Origin: 40CM-4-65-16 sp035279785
Lineage (GTDB): Bacteria > Chloroflexota > Dormibacteria > Dormibacterales > Dormibacteraceae
DNA: 22,581 bases
NCBI GenBank assembly: GCA_035279785.1
Contig: DATEHC010000109.1
Coordinates: forward strand, 1-22,581
Direction of reading: 5' to 3'
Positions 22,453 through 22,581 of the stretch are shown here, piece by piece. Position 1 is the stretch's first letter, and each line of letters starts with the position of its first letter. The notes beneath the pieces are model-generated. The model saw only the letters and a program-made list of their open reading frames with translations, made no database searches and was not told the origin of the DNA. Both the position numbers and the translations under genes were made by a program.

Positions 22453-22581
22453 ATGTCTGAACGGGAAACGGCCGTCGGGGACCTCGGTCTGGTCCAGGCC
22501 TTCGTCAACACACTGGACGTGCTGCCCGGACAAGAGGACCTCACCGATCCGAACACGCTTGCGGCCTGGCTGGTTGCACAC
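22453..22581 (+). CDS. ABATE-domain (CGNR zinc finger family) regulator, N-terminal part
   Basis: The first 43 codons of a gene running off the right edge. The start L-V-Q-A-F-V-N-T-L-D, then an acidic stretch with D-P-N-T-L-A-A-W-L, is the typical opening of the ABATE domain found in CGNR zinc-finger proteins, which are predicted stress-linked transcription regulators. The C-terminal CGNR finger would lie outside the window, so the domain order is not confirmed. ATG 22453 is well supported by the family's usual N-terminus. Upstream DNA is AT-rich and suggests a promoter for a leaderless message. Confidence 0.72.
   Translation, partial: MSERETAVGDLGLVQAFVNTLDVLPGQEDLTDPNTLAAWLVAH

Noticed and set aside
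1..22581. CRISPR arrays, tRNA genes, insertion sequences, prophage or attachment sites
   Set aside because: No regularly spaced repeats, cloverleaf-like tRNA sequence, transposase, integrase or terminal inverted repeats were seen on reading both strands.

Overview
The window is gene-dense, high-GC chromosomal DNA with no rRNA, tRNA, CRISPR array or mobile element that I can see. Gene content is that of a free-living bacterium of the Terrabacteria type. A DUF5317 membrane protein, a CGNR/ABATE-type regulator, a two-HTH MerR protein, frequent GTG/TTG starts and few Shine-Dalgarno sites point to Actinomycetota, Chloroflexota or Candidatus Dormibacterota. I lean towards the last, but that is inference.

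Layout. (1) 1-2191, minus strand: the N-terminus of a DUF72 protein cut by the window edge, then rlmN and a metallo-beta-lactamase-fold hydrolase joined by a GTGA overlap. (2) 2193-8481, a signalling block: a kinase-like protein with an H-box but a degraded ATPase domain, a 1337-aa cytoplasmic hybrid of about six GAF domains, PAS, HisKA and HATPase, a divergent single-domain receiver, a 39-aa membrane microprotein and an OmpR-type response regulator. Together they contain every part needed for a Spo0F/Spo0B-like phosphorelay. (3) 8474-13209, plus strand: an M20 amidohydrolase, a DUF5317 membrane protein, a membrane AAA+ protease related to FtsH with an unusual membrane region and an insertion, and an exported lytic transglycosylase. 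(4) 13257-20292, menaquinone genes: a MerR regulator overlapping an isochorismate synthase (menF) and an alpha/beta hydrolase on the plus strand; menD and menH diverging from a 14-bp gap; menB and menA on the minus strand. menC and menE are not in the window. (5) 20319-22581: a MocA/MobA-like nucleotidyltransferase with an unknown N-terminal domain, endonuclease IV (nfo), a small hypothetical protein, and the start of an ABATE/CGNR regulator.

The oddities worth following are mostly about expression. The transglycosylase has a signal peptide readable only from a CTG that overlaps the upstream stop. menA has conserved N-terminal sequence with no standard start codon. Three genes have a -10-like hexamer exactly 8 nt before their ATG, suggesting leaderless transcripts. 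A family of 20-bp palindromes built on GGATAGTC occurs before merR and between the convergent hydrolase and menD genes.
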